Assembly (NCBI RefSeq): GCF_006439025.1
Contig: NZ_RCYZ01000003.1
Coordinates: 498,127 to 562,126 of the forward strand
Direction of reading: 5' to 3'
From: Hymenobacter nivis
GTDB taxonomy: Bacteria > Bacteroidota > Bacteroidia > Cytophagales > Hymenobacteraceae
Length of the DNA: 64,000 nucleotides
Part shown: piece after piece, positions 43,587-52,660 of the stretch
How the letters are laid out: every line of letters starts with the position of its first letter
Numbering within the stretch: the first letter of the stretch is position 1
Program-made: the position numbers and the translations under genes
The notes under the pieces: generated by a model
Told to the model about the DNA's origin: nothing
Seen by the model: only the letters and a program-made list of their open reading frames with translations
The model's database searches: none

Positions 43587-44171
43587 CTACTTGGCCGTGA
43601 TGTCGGCCACCAGCTCGGGGCTGAGGGGGGTTACTTTCGAGGGGTAGAATTTCACGACGTGGCCCTGCTTGTCCACCAGGTACTTGCAGAAGTTCCAGCT
43701 CGGAGCATCGCTCACGGCGCCGTTCTTGGTCTTGTCGGCCAGGAACTTGTAAAGCGGGGTAGCGTCGTCGCCCTTCACGGCCACGGTCTGGAACAGGGGG
43801 AACGTCACACCGAAGTTCTTCTCGCAGAACGAGGCCACTTCCGAATCCGACGACAGCTCCTGGTTGAAGCTGTTGGACGGGAAGCCGAGCACGGTCACGT
43901 CTTTGCCGTACTTCTTCGACAGCTCTTCCAGCTCCTTGTACTGCGGGGTGAAGCCGCACTTGGAGGCGGTGTTCACGATGAGAATTTTCTTGCCCTTGTA
44001 CTTGCTCAGTTTCACGTCTTTGCCGTCGATGGTTTTCACGGTAAAGTCGTACACGGTGGGGGCGGCGGCAATTTCCATTTTGGGGGCGGGAGCGGTGGCG
44101 AAATTCATGGCCGAGAGGCCAGCCACGGCCAGCGTACCCAGGCCCAATAGGCGCAACAGAGGGGTTTTCAT
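43587..44171 (-). CDS. Glutathione peroxidase family protein, secreted or membrane-anchored
   Basis: The product has 194 residues with an N-terminal hydrophobic segment of about 26 residues, so it is probably exported. The domain has VNTASKCGFTPQY with the peroxidatic Cys in place of selenocysteine. It continues with LGFPSNSFNQELSSDSEVAS and SWNFCKYLVDKQGHVVKFYP, the WNF element of the catalytic tetrad. Family members of this Cys type usually use thioredoxin rather than glutathione to reduce peroxides. The ATG at 44169-44171 (complement) starts the signal segment. Confidence 0.92.
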   Translation of the reverse strand: MKTPLLRLLGLGTLAVAGLSAMNFATAPAPKMEIAAAPTVYDFTVKTIDGKDVKLSKYKGKKILIVNTASKCGFTPQYKELEELSKKYGKDVTVLGFPSNSFNQELSSDSEVASFCEKNFGVTFPLFQTVAVKGDDATPLYKFLADKTKNGAVSDAPSWNFCKYLVDKQGHVVKFYPSKVTPLSPELVADITAK

Positions 44172-44258
44172 TGAAATGATTGTGAAGGTGTTGGGGGATG
44201 AAAGCTGCCGCTTGAACCGGCGCGGTGGCCGCAAGGTTTCGGCCCGGTGCTTACGGGG

Positions 44259-44840
<582 letters not shown>

Positions 44841-44853
44841 TTAGGGGAGAAAG

Positions 44854-44921
44854 TGTCATTGCGAGCGCAGCGAGGAATCTGGATTAAGGCTTCCAGATTC
44901 CTCGCTGCGCTCGCAATGACA
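44854..44921. repeat. Perfect 30-bp hairpin between argS and the LOG gene
   Basis: The arms 44854-44883 and 44892-44921 are fully complementary and enclose an 8-nt loop. They begin TGTCATTGCGAGCGCAGCGA. No T run follows, so it is more likely a REP-type element than a terminator. It lies 7 nt from the argS stop. Confidence 0.88.
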
Positions 44922-44928
44922 GTAAAAA

Positions 44929-46722
44929 CTACATGCGCTCGGGCACCTGGATGCCCAGCAGGCCCAGCGCCACCTTGATTTGCGCGCCCACGCGGGCCGA
45001 GAGGGCCACGCGCAGGCTGCGCTTCAGCGCGTCCGGCTCCTGGAAGATGGACACCTCGGCGTAGAAGCGGTTGTAGGCCTTGGCCAGGTCGTAGGCGTAC
45101 TGGGCCACCACGGCGGGCGAGAGGGTGCGGGCGGCGTCGGCCACCACGGCGGGGTAGCGGGCCAGCTCCTGCACCAGCTCGCGCTCGGTGGGCGCCAGGG
45201 CCCCCAGGGCCGCGAAGTCGGCGGTTTCGGCAATGCCCAGCTCGGCGGCTTTGCGGCGGATGGCGGCGATGCGGGCGTAGCTGTACTGGATGAAGGGCCC
45301 GGTGTGCCCCTCCAGGCTCACCGATTCTTCGGGGTTGAAGAGCATGCGCTTCTTGGGGTCCACCTTCAGCAGGTAATATTTTAGGGCCCCCAGGCCGAGC
45401 AGGTGGTAGAGTTCCTCCAGCTCGGCGTCGGACAGGCCTTCGGTTTTGCCTTTTTCGAGGGTGGCGGCTTTGGCGGCGGCCACCACGTCGCGCACCAGCT
45501 CGTCGGCGTCCACCACGGTGCCTTCGCGGCTTTTCATCTTGCCCGAGGGCAGGTCCACCATGCCGTAGCTGAGGTGGTGGATGGCCGCGGCGTAGGGCTT
45601 GCCCAGCTTGCCGAGGGTGGCTTGCAGCACCTGCATGTGGTAGTTCTGCTCGTCGGCGATGACGTAGATGCTGCTGTCGTAGCCGAAGTCCTGGTACTTC
45701 AGTTCGGCCGTGCCCAGGTCTTGGGTGATGTAGACGCTGGTGCCGTCGGCGCGCAGCAGCAGCTTCTCATCCAGGCCCTCGGCTTGCAAATCGACCCACA
45801 CCGAGCCGTTCTCTTTGGTGAAGAACACGCCTTTTTGCAGGCCTTCTTCCACCCGCTCCTTGCCCAGCAGGTAGGTTCCCGACTCGTAGTAGAACTTGTC
45901 GAAATCGACGCCGATGGTTTCGTAGGTTTCGGTGAAGCCTTCGTACACCCAGCCGTTCATTTGGTGCCAGAGGGCCATTACTTCGGCGTCGCCGGCTTCC
46001 CAGGCTTGCAGCATTTGCTGGGCCTCGGCCATCAGGGGGGCCTGCTTTTTGGCTACTTCGTTGGTCACGCCTTCGGCTTCGAGCTGCCGGATTTCCTCGC
46101 GGTAGTGCTTCTCAAACAGCACGTAGTACTTGCCCGCCAGGTGGTCGCCCTTGAGGCCGGCGCTGGCCGGGGTTTCGCCCTGCCCGAAGCGCTGGTAGGC
46201 AATCATCGACTTGCAGATGTGGATGCCGCGGTCGTTCACCAGGTTGGCCTTGGTGACGGTGGCGCCGGTGGCTTTCAAGATTTCGGCCACCGAATAGCCC
46301 AGGAAGTTGTTGCGCAAGTGCCCCAGGTGCAGGGGCTTGTTGGTGTTGGGCGACGAGTACTCGACCACCACGCGCTGGGGGCCCCCGGTGGGCACCGGGG
46401 CCCCGGCCGGCTGCGCTTGCAGCTGGGCGAAGAGTTGGAGCCACTCGGCGTCGGCGATTTCGAGGTTGAGGAAGCCCTTCACCACGTTGAAGCCGCTTAC
46501 GCGGGGCTCGTTGGCTTGCAGCCACTCGCCCAGGGCGCGGCCGATGGGCTCGGGGCCCTGGCCCAGGGCCTTGGTGAGCGGAAACGTGACGAGGGTGAAG
46601 CTGCCGGCAAACTCCTTGCGCGTAGGTTGCAAGGTGAGGCTGGCGATGGGGATTTCGACGCCGAAAACGGCCCGGGCAGCGGTTTGCAGCGCGGTTTTGA
46701 GGTCTTGTTCTAGCTGTTGCAC
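44929..46722 (-). CDS. argS: Arginine-tRNA ligase
   Basis: The enzyme charges tRNA-Arg. The product has 597 residues. It shows the N-terminal additional domain, the HIGH-type SSPNTNKPLHLGHLRNNFLG near residue 130, the late GKMKSREGTVVDADELVRDV (a KMSKS-like loop) and the DALR anticodon-binding domain with AYDLAKAYNRFYAEVSIF. The start appears to be a GTG at 46720-46722 (complement), with a TACCTTTG promoter box only 4 nt upstream of it, so the transcript may be leaderless. Confidence 0.95.
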   Translation of the reverse strand: MQQLEQDLKTALQTAARAVFGVEIPIASLTLQPTRKEFAGSFTLVTFPLTKALGQGPEPIGRALGEWLQANEPRVSGFNVVKGFLNLEIADAEWLQLFAQLQAQPAGAPVPTGGPQRVVVEYSSPNTNKPLHLGHLRNNFLGYSVAEILKATGATVTKANLVNDRGIHICKSMIAYQRFGQGETPASAGLKGDHLAGKYYVLFEKHYREEIRQLEAEGVTNEVAKKQAPLMAEAQQMLQAWEAGDAEVMALWHQMNGWVYEGFTETYETIGVDFDKFYYESGTYLLGKERVEEGLQKGVFFTKENGSVWVDLQAEGLDEKLLLRADGTSVYITQDLGTAELKYQDFGYDSSIYVIADEQNYHMQVLQATLGKLGKPYAAAIHHLSYGMVDLPSGKMKSREGTVVDADELVRDVVAAAKAATLEKGKTEGLSDAELEELYHLLGLGALKYYLLKVDPKKRMLFNPEESVSLEGHTGPFIQYSYARIAAIRRKAAELGIAETADFAALGALAPTERELVQELARYPAVVADAARTLSPAVVAQYAYDLAKAYNRFYAEVSIFQEPDALKRSLRVALSARVGAQIKVALGLLGIQVPERM

Positions 46723-46726
46723 GGGG

Positions 46727-46734
46727 CAAAGGTA
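46727..46734 (-). promoter_or_regulatory. Promoter box 4 nt before the argS start
   Basis: On the minus strand the bases are TACCTTTG, an exact TAnnTTTG match. The 4-nt distance to the GTG matches gmhB and hemG. It suggests that transcription begins at or near the start codon. Confidence 0.5.
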
Positions 46735-46976
46735 CGGGCTGGCCGTAACCCCCTCCCCTTCGCAGGCTTGCTGCTGAACTGCTTTAGAGGTTTCGCAGGC
46801 AAAAGAGCCGCGGCGGCGCCGTTGCGCGGCCCGCGTACCGGCGGTTCTGCCGGGGGCAGGCGCTGCGCTGGTTGGGCCACCCGGTTGCTAGCGACTGGGC
46901 GCTACCGGCGCCCCGTAGGTTTCGTATAGCATTCGGCCAGCTGACCGGCGCACTTCTCCCCTCAGGTGGCATTGCC

Positions 46977-47237
46977 ATGAAAGTTCTGCTTGTTTCCAGT
47001 TTGCTGGCCTTGTGCGCCCCCGCGGCCCGGGCGCAAGTCGACCCTACGGTGGTAGCCCAGGGCCAGGTACTCTCCGGCATGATGCGGGGCCACGCCGAGC
47101 GCGACCGCAAAGCCCAACTCTCCGGCAAGCGCCCCACCCAACGGCCGCTCACGCCGGCCGAACAGCGGCTAGCCCACCGGCGGGAAGTGGAGGCCGCCAT
47201 GCGCCGCCCGCCGGCTCCCCGAGGCTCCATCCGCTAA
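46977..47237 (+). CDS. Small secreted protein
   Basis: The product has 86 residues. A signal peptide (MKVLLVSSLLALCAPAARAQ) is followed by a basic, Pro/Arg-rich mature part (DRKAQLSGKRPTQRPLTPAE and ending PPAPRGSIR). No family was recognised. The longer frame upstream lacks signal features, so the ATG at 46977 was used. It is the last gene before the AT-rich islet. Confidence 0.6.
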   Translation: MKVLLVSSLLALCAPAARAQVDPTVVAQGQVLSGMMRGHAERDRKAQLSGKRPTQRPLTPAEQRLAHRREVEAAMRRPPAPRGSIR

Positions 47238-47602
47238 GCCTACAGCATTTGCTGCTGGACTAAGTTGCCGCTGCAAACAAGCGGCCTAGGGCCCTACGCC
47301 CGCTCGACAAATAACCGCTTCTTCCTTTTTTAAGCCACCAGGGCCCCTAGCTTGCCCGCAACGGCCGCCCGCGCCGCCGCCCGCAACCAAAGCGGCTAGA
47401 CGTTACTGCGCTGGCCAGATGGGTAGCTTAGTGAGACTTGTAGCAATTGAGGGTCCTATGAGTGACTGGTAGAGCTTTTAATTATGTATAATGCCTTGGG
47501 TATTTGGACTTTCTTTTAGCCTCAAATATGTCAACTAACTATGCATACCTGTACATTCATACTATTTCTTTGCATTTCTCACCCCAATAGAACATCCAAC
47601 GC
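47238..47602. other. Gene-free transition into the AT-rich islet
   Basis: The first 200 nt are GC-rich like the rest of the window. From about 47440 the sequence becomes AT-rich, up to the start of the islet. No gene was found. A TATTTCTTTG near 47565 could be a weak promoter element, but the spacing is not consensus. No attachment-site repeat was identified by eye. Confidence 0.5.
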
Positions 47603-48322
47603 ATGGTATCAAACAAAATTGATTTCGTTTACAACGACATTCAAGAAGGCATTAAATCAGCGCCTGGCTTTATTCAATTGAAGCAAATTTTACATCAGAT
47701 TGAAGACGCTAACTTTTATATAGCAGGTGGAGCGATACGTAATTTGATAGAGAAGTCACAAGAAGAATTAAATGATGTAGATGTATTTATCCATACCAAA
47801 GATAAATATGACGAGTTAATAAAACACCTCGTTACTAATTTATCAAAAATTGGTTTTTTAGAATTTGGTCAATATGGATCACCAAGATGGTATCCTAATA
47901 AAGAGGAAAGGTTTTATTACGATATAGTTCCTTTTTCCAAATTTAATGTAGGCCTTGGAACACCTCAAACAATAGAAGAAACATTATTGCAATTTGATTT
48001 CACAGCCAATGCAATTGCATTCGACATTTTCAAACCAGATATATACAATCCTGTTGATGGTTTGAATAATATTCAGAATAAAGTATTTAAAGCAGTTAGA
48101 TTTGATTTTCCCGACTCCATAATATCGGAAAAAATTCCACTACGAAGACTCACCGTTCTTTGGTTTAGATTTATTCATTATGCCTCAAAACTAAATTATA
48201 CTATCGAAAAGGAAACTTTAAATTGGTTATCAATAAATTCCTACAGGCTAAATAGTCTAAAATTATTCGAAACATATTTTTTTAAACCATTAATCAGCGA
48301 GAAAATACTGAAATTACTGTAA
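47603..48322 (+). CDS. Minimal class II nucleotidyltransferase, CCA/poly(A)-polymerase head-like
   Basis: The product has 239 residues with much lower GC than its neighbours. The palm motif FYIAGGAIRNLIE is followed by the metal-binding LNDVDVFIH (DxD). A later YYDIVPF may carry the third acidic residue. The block FTANAIAFDIFKPDIYNPVDGL and the ERhxxR-like IPLRRLTVLWFRFI match the head and neck of CCA-adding enzymes. The body and tail domains that bind tRNA are missing, since the usual length is about 400 residues or more. It is the first of three tightly spaced genes. A housekeeping CCA role is unlikely; a role in a conflict system is inferred. Confidence 0.7.
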   Translation: MVSNKIDFVYNDIQEGIKSAPGFIQLKQILHQIEDANFYIAGGAIRNLIEKSQEELNDVDVFIHTKDKYDELIKHLVTNLSKIGFLEFGQYGSPRWYPNKEERFYYDIVPFSKFNVGLGTPQTIEETLLQFDFTANAIAFDIFKPDIYNPVDGLNNIQNKVFKAVRFDFPDSIISEKIPLRRLTVLWFRFIHYASKLNYTIEKETLNWLSINSYRLNSLKLFETYFFKPLISEKILKLL

Positions 48323-48324
48323 CC

Positions 48325-49257
48325 ATGACTTCTCGAATAATTTCCCAAACGTTACTCAATTCTATTATTCATGATCTTGAATCAAAAAACGAGAAGATAA
48401 TTAAAGTTGAGGAGATTTTTACTGGTGTTATGACATATAAATTCGAACTCATCACCGATAGCAATAAATCGTTCATTGCCAGAATATATCCTAAATCGAT
48501 AGGCTCAACAATACACTATGAACCTGACTTAATAAGAAATGCCCATTTACTTGGGGCTAGGGTTCCGCAAATCATATTTGACTCAAGGGGCAAAATACAT
48601 ACTTATGATTTCATTGTTTATAGAAAGATTTTAGGCGAAACATTAGCAAAAAGTGTTAACACTCTAGAATTAAAAGATATTATAAGTATTTCGGATAATT
48701 TATTTAATAATTTATCAATACTTAGAAAAATAACCCTCAACGGCTTTGGACCACTAGTTAATGCCTCACAAGGAGCTTTTGACACATGGCAGTCATTTAT
48801 AAATTCAAGCATAGAAGAAGGAATAAAGAATTTAGCTAATTTAGAATTAAGTGATAAGGATAATAAAAAGGTTATTAATTATTTTAGTGAAAATAAATTT
48901 ATATTTATTGAAGGCAAGAAAACATCTAATCTCATCTGGAGCGATATAAGCACTGACAATATCATAATAGACAGAAATCAATTATCAGGCATGATTGATT
49001 TTGATTCAGCTATGGCAGGAGAAATTGCTCTAGAAGCAGGTTACTTATATGCACGTGAAGCTAAGTCAATTTTCTTTATTGCAATGAAAAGAAAATATGA
49101 TTCATTAGGGATAACCTTTGATGAAATTAAATTTTATTCTTTACTAAGATTATTACGAATAAGTAAGTATTTAAATACAAATTTACCTAATGGAGCAATT
49201 CGCGAAAATCCACGTGCGATATTTCCAGGAGCTTTTCAAACAATTAATTCATTGTAA
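48325..49257 (+). CDS. APH-fold phosphotransferase-like protein
   Basis: The product has 310 residues. It starts 2 nt after the stop of the nucleotidyltransferase gene. The kinase N-lobe includes FTGVMTYKFELITDSNKSFI with the likely ATP lysine later (IARIYPK). The catalytic loop is LIWSDISTDNIIID, in place of the usual HGDxxxxN. The catalytic Asp and Asn are kept but the His position is changed to Ser. The metal loop is GMIDFDSAMAGE, in place of DFG/DWE. It is AT-rich like its neighbours. It may phosphorylate a small molecule or a protein partner, which cannot be decided from the sequence. Confidence 0.72.
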   Translation: MTSRIISQTLLNSIIHDLESKNEKIIKVEEIFTGVMTYKFELITDSNKSFIARIYPKSIGSTIHYEPDLIRNAHLLGARVPQIIFDSRGKIHTYDFIVYRKILGETLAKSVNTLELKDIISISDNLFNNLSILRKITLNGFGPLVNASQGAFDTWQSFINSSIEEGIKNLANLELSDKDNKKVINYFSENKFIFIEGKKTSNLIWSDISTDNIIIDRNQLSGMIDFDSAMAGEIALEAGYLYAREAKSIFFIAMKRKYDSLGITFDEIKFYSLLRLLRISKYLNTNLPNGAIRENPRAIFPGAFQTINSL

Positions 49258-49273
49258 TCTTTACTAATGTTTT

Positions 49274-50002
49274 ATGACATCACAAACATTAACCGCAAGA
49301 AAATCTCTTAAACGTTTACACATAATATTCTTTTTACAAAAAGGAAAAATATTTTTATCTATTTATATACTAACCCTATCTGTATTATCAATATATGAAT
49401 TCCGTGAAACTTATCTAAAATTAAATTCATTTTCTTTAGAATCTAAGATATCCAACGTAGATAGCCTAGACCTTAAACCTTATCCTACTTGGTTCTATTA
49501 TGACAAGACTAACAAAAAGATTTTTACAAGTAAAATTCTATCTGATTCTAATAAATATCAACTTCTTAGACTAGTAGTTAATAATCATAAATCATACATT
49601 AATTTCAGTGATGCAGTTAATAAACTTGCTTACCAAAGCAATCTGAAAAAACCTGATTTATTTGTATCTCTACTTTTACTCACTGGATGGGCTGCTGTTA
49701 TTGGTGTGCAAATCAGAACTATCTTTGATTTTATTGGAAACGTCTGCTATACAAAAAATTTAATTATAACCGTATGGTGGCCTTGGTATATTTTAAGACC
49801 TATACTAGGTTTTATAATTGGCAGTTTAGTAGTGTTCCTCACTAAATCTCATTTACTTAATACGACTGTAACAGAGGAGAATTTTACTTATATTACAATA
49901 TCAACTATAGCTGGGTTTGGCATCGTGGAAGTAGTGATGAAACTAAGACTAATTTCAAAAGCTTTATTTGGAAGTGATGATGACAAGGCAAGAAAGGCTT
50001 GA
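49274..50002 (+). CDS. AT-rich membrane protein of unknown function
   Basis: The product has 242 residues and starts 16 nt after the kinase-like gene. Hydrophobic segments lie at about residues 24-43, 131-152, 165-190 and 203-220. Between the first and second is a soluble loop of about 85 residues, probably outside the cytoplasm, with ISNVDSLDLKPYPTWFYYDK. The C-terminal end is basic and acidic mixed (GSDDDKARKA). No family was recognised. As the third gene of the islet it could be an effector or a transporter, which is inference. A terminator follows. Confidence 0.68.
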   Translation: MTSQTLTARKSLKRLHIIFFLQKGKIFLSIYILTLSVLSIYEFRETYLKLNSFSLESKISNVDSLDLKPYPTWFYYDKTNKKIFTSKILSDSNKYQLLRLVVNNHKSYINFSDAVNKLAYQSNLKKPDLFVSLLLLTGWAAVIGVQIRTIFDFIGNVCYTKNLIITVWWPWYILRPILGFIIGSLVVFLTKSHLLNTTVTEENFTYITISTIAGFGIVEVVMKLRLISKALFGSDDDKARKA

Positions 50003-50040
50003 CGAAAAGTAAAGAAGTAATAAGGCTAGTATGAACACCA

Positions 50041-50075
50041 CAAAGCCCCGCCAGATACTGGCGGGGCTTTGTGTT
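50041..50075 (+). terminator. Terminator closing the islet
   Basis: The arms CAAAGCCCCGCCAG and CTGGCGGGGCTTTG form a perfect stem around a short loop, followed by TGTTTC. Its high GC indicates it belongs to the host genome rather than to the islet. Confidence 0.8.
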
Positions 50076-50190
50076 TCTTCAGCGGCGGGCTGGGGGCCCC
50101 GGGGGCCCTATTGCGGCCGGCATGGGAACACGGCCGCCGCTGCTGGGTGTTAGGAGGCCAGTTCTTCATCCTCCTTACAGCTTTCGTATC

Positions 50191-51405
50191 GTGTCTATCT
50201 TTCGTTTAGGGGCCCTGGCGCGGCCGGCCGCCAAGTTTCGTTTTGTGTGGCTGCTGGCCGGCCTGGCAGCGGCGCCCAGCTGCAAGAGCGGCGAGCCCGA
50301 GCCCACTGCCACGGCGCCCGCCGCTACTACCGTGCTCACGGGCAGCACGCTCATCGGCGAGTACAGCGTGGCCACGCTGGCCGGGCGCGTGCAGGCCGTG
50401 CCGCTGGTGGGGGCCCTGGCGCGCTACCCCATCCGCGCCTACCGCCTCACCTACCGCACCCGCACGCCCGACGGCCAGGAGATTACCGCCTCCGGGGCGG
50501 CGCTGGTGCCGGTGGGCGCGGGCGAGCTGCCGGTGCTCAGCTACCAGCACGGCACCATCACGCCCGACGGCGAGGGCCAAGCCCCCTCCTACTACGCCAC
50601 GGGCAGCGACGTGTGGTCGGCGGTGTCGGTGCTGGCCTCCACGGGCTACGTGGTGTCGGCGCCCGACTACATCGGCTACGGCGCCTCCAAGGCCCTGCCC
50701 CACCCCTACGAGCACGCCGCCTCGCTGGCCTCGGCCTCGGCCGACATGCTGCGCGCCACCCGCGAGTTTTGTCAGCAGCAAGCCGTGGCCGTGAACCAGA
50801 AAAACTTCCTGCTCGGCTACTCCGAGGGCGGCTACGCCACCATGGCCCTGCACAAGCTGCTAGAAGAAAAATATGCCACCGAGCTGCCCGTCACGGCCAG
50901 CGCACCCGGCGCGGGGGCCTACCACAAGTCGGCCTTCGCCCGCTACATCCTGGGGGCCCAGCAGCCGCTGAGCTTCCTGAGCAGCTACGTGTGGGTGCTG
51001 CGCACCTACGACCGCATCTACGCCCTGAACCGGCCCTTCGCCTTCTACTACCAGGAGCCCTACGCCACCCAGCTGCAAGCCAACCCGTTTGCCGACGTGC
51101 CCACCCAGCAGAGCCAGCTCTTCGCCGATAGCTTCCGCCAGGCCGTGCTGAACAACTCGGACGCCGCCCTCACCGCCGCCGTGGCCGACAACGACATCTA
51201 CGACTGGAAGCCCCGGGCCCCGCTGGCCCTCTTCCACGGCACCGCCGACGACTACGTGCCCTTCTTCAACTCGCAGGACGCCTACGACGCCATGCAGCGG
51301 CGAGGCGCCACCCAGGTGCAGCTGCGCCCCATCCAGGGCGGCAACCACTTCTCGTCGGCCGCCGCTTACACGCTGGGGGCCTATGCCTTCATCAGCCAGT
51401 ACTAA
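50191..51405 (+). CDS. Secreted alpha/beta hydrolase, lipase-like lipoprotein
   Basis: The product has 404 residues. The start is a GTG at 50191, followed by a hydrophobic segment that ends in LAAAPSC, a lipobox-like site, so it is probably a lipoprotein. The alpha/beta hydrolase core has GYSEGGYATMAL with the nucleophile serine, FHGTADDYVPFFN with the catalytic aspartate region and GGNHFSS with the histidine. The pattern resembles the secretory lipase (LIP) group. The substrate is unknown. A long hairpin lies right after the stop. Confidence 0.82.
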   Translation: MSIFRLGALARPAAKFRFVWLLAGLAAAPSCKSGEPEPTATAPAATTVLTGSTLIGEYSVATLAGRVQAVPLVGALARYPIRAYRLTYRTRTPDGQEITASGAALVPVGAGELPVLSYQHGTITPDGEGQAPSYYATGSDVWSAVSVLASTGYVVSAPDYIGYGASKALPHPYEHAASLASASADMLRATREFCQQQAVAVNQKNFLLGYSEGGYATMALHKLLEEKYATELPVTASAPGAGAYHKSAFARYILGAQQPLSFLSSYVWVLRTYDRIYALNRPFAFYYQEPYATQLQANPFADVPTQQSQLFADSFRQAVLNNSDAALTAAVADNDIYDWKPRAPLALFHGTADDYVPFFNSQDAYDAMQRRGATQVQLRPIQGGNHFSSAAAYTLGAYAFISQY

Positions 51406-51414
51406 ACAGAAAGT

Positions 51415-51473
51415 AGCTGAACCGAAAACGGCCCTCCCGAGCGCAGCTTATGAGGGCCGTTTTCGGTTCAGCT
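51415..51473. terminator. Strong bidirectional hairpin between the hydrolase and arginase-like genes
   Basis: Two perfectly complementary 22-nt arms (51415-51436 and 51452-51473) enclose a 15-nt loop. The right arm covers the stop codon of the arginase-like gene. The T runs are short, so termination may be aided by the very stable stem. Confidence 0.75.
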
Positions 51474-52445
51474 GCGGCTGGCCACGCCCTCCGTCCTCAA
51501 CCGCCGCTCGATGGCGTCGGTGGCTTTTTCGAGGATGTTGAAGGCGTTCTTGGCCATGGTGTTGCCGTTGTCGAGGGTGGGGTTGATTTCGACCATCTCG
51601 AAGCACACCACCCGCTCGTTTTCCAGCAGGTCCTGGCACAAGTTTTCGGCTTCGGAGAGGTAGAGGCCGTCTTCCACGGGCGTGCCGGTACCGATGCTAA
51701 AGCTCGAATCGAGGCTGTCCACGTCGAAGGAAATGTACACCAGGTCGCAGAAGCGCAGGTGCTCGTAAATGTCGCGGGCCAGCTGGCGCGCCCCTTTCTC
51801 CTTTATTTCGGGCAGCTTGATCCACTTGATGCCCAGCTCGGCAATCAGGGCGTCTTCCTGCTCCTCGGTGTCGCGCACCACCACGTACACCAGGTGCTCG
51901 GGGCGCAGCTTGGGCCCCGGCTCGGCCAGGTTTTGGAGGCGGTGCCAGAAAAACTCGGTTTCGGCGTCGGGCTCGTTGCGCTGGTGGGCGCGGTTGTCGA
52001 GGCCCAGGGCGGCGGCCAGGGGCATGCCGTGCACGTTGCCGCTGGGCGTAGTGTAAGGCGAGTGCAGGTCGGCATGGGCGTCGATCCAGATGACGCCCAG
52101 CGTTTTGTGCGGGTACGCGGCCTTGATGCCGGCAATGGTGGCGTTGGCGCTGGAGTGGTCGCCGGCCAGCACCAGCGGAAACTCGCCGAAGCGCAGCGTC
52201 TGCTCCACGGCGCTGGCAATGCCCTTCTGCACGGTGTAAATGGCGTCGATGTGCTTGGCCCACCGGAAGGGCGTTTTCTCGAACAGCACGTGGTTCAAAT
52301 CCGGCACCACCACCGAATTGTAGCGGCGGAAGTAGTCGGAGCCCTTGTTGAGGCACGCCACGCGCAGCGCGTCGATGCCCATGCCGGCCCCGCGGGTGCC
52401 CGCGCCCAGCTCGGAGCGCACTTCCAGTAATTTGATGCGTTTCAT
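51468..52445 (-). CDS. Arginase/agmatinase family ureohydrolase
   Basis: The product has 325 residues with the binuclear manganese motifs of the ureohydrolases: GDHSSANATI, WIDAHADLHSP and YISFDVDSLDSSFS. A later ENERVVCFEMVEINPTLD holds the last acidic motif. The enzyme removes urea from arginine or agmatine. Because an arginine decarboxylase gene is divergent from it, agmatine to putrescine is a plausible reaction. This is inference, since arginase and agmatinase share these motifs. The start ATG at 52443-52445 (complement) is clear. Confidence 0.9.
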   Translation of the reverse strand: MKRIKLLEVRSELGAGTRGAGMGIDALRVACLNKGSDYFRRYNSVVVPDLNHVLFEKTPFRWAKHIDAIYTVQKGIASAVEQTLRFGEFPLVLAGDHSSANATIAGIKAAYPHKTLGVIWIDAHADLHSPYTTPSGNVHGMPLAAALGLDNRAHQRNEPDAETEFFWHRLQNLAEPGPKLRPEHLVYVVVRDTEEQEDALIAELGIKWIKLPEIKEKGARQLARDIYEHLRFCDLVYISFDVDSLDSSFSIGTGTPVEDGLYLSEAENLCQDLLENERVVCFEMVEINPTLDNGNTMAKNAFNILEKATDAIERRLRTEGVASRS

Positions 52446-52660
52446 CGGTCGGTAAGTTAGAAGAGCAAAAGGGCCGCACCGGTCCGCTTAGGGCCCCGGG
52501 GGGCCCCTTGCGGGCGCTGCCTTGCGGTGGGGCAAGCCCGCCGTAGCCAAGTCGCTTCGTCCATCGTTGCCGATGCGCGGGGAACATTTCTTTCCCCGGG
52601 CGGTAGTTTTGAGCCGCCGCCGCAAAGGTCGGCATTTCGCGCCGTTTTTCCCCGCCCTCG

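Noticed and set aside
47603..48322. A CD-NTase of a CBASS system
   Set aside because: The motifs are GGxxR and FTxNAxxFD of the CCA/poly(A) polymerase class, not the GSxxxGT type of CD-NTases.
47603..50002. A prophage fragment or insertion sequence
   Set aside because: No integrase, transposase, structural phage gene or terminal repeats were seen.
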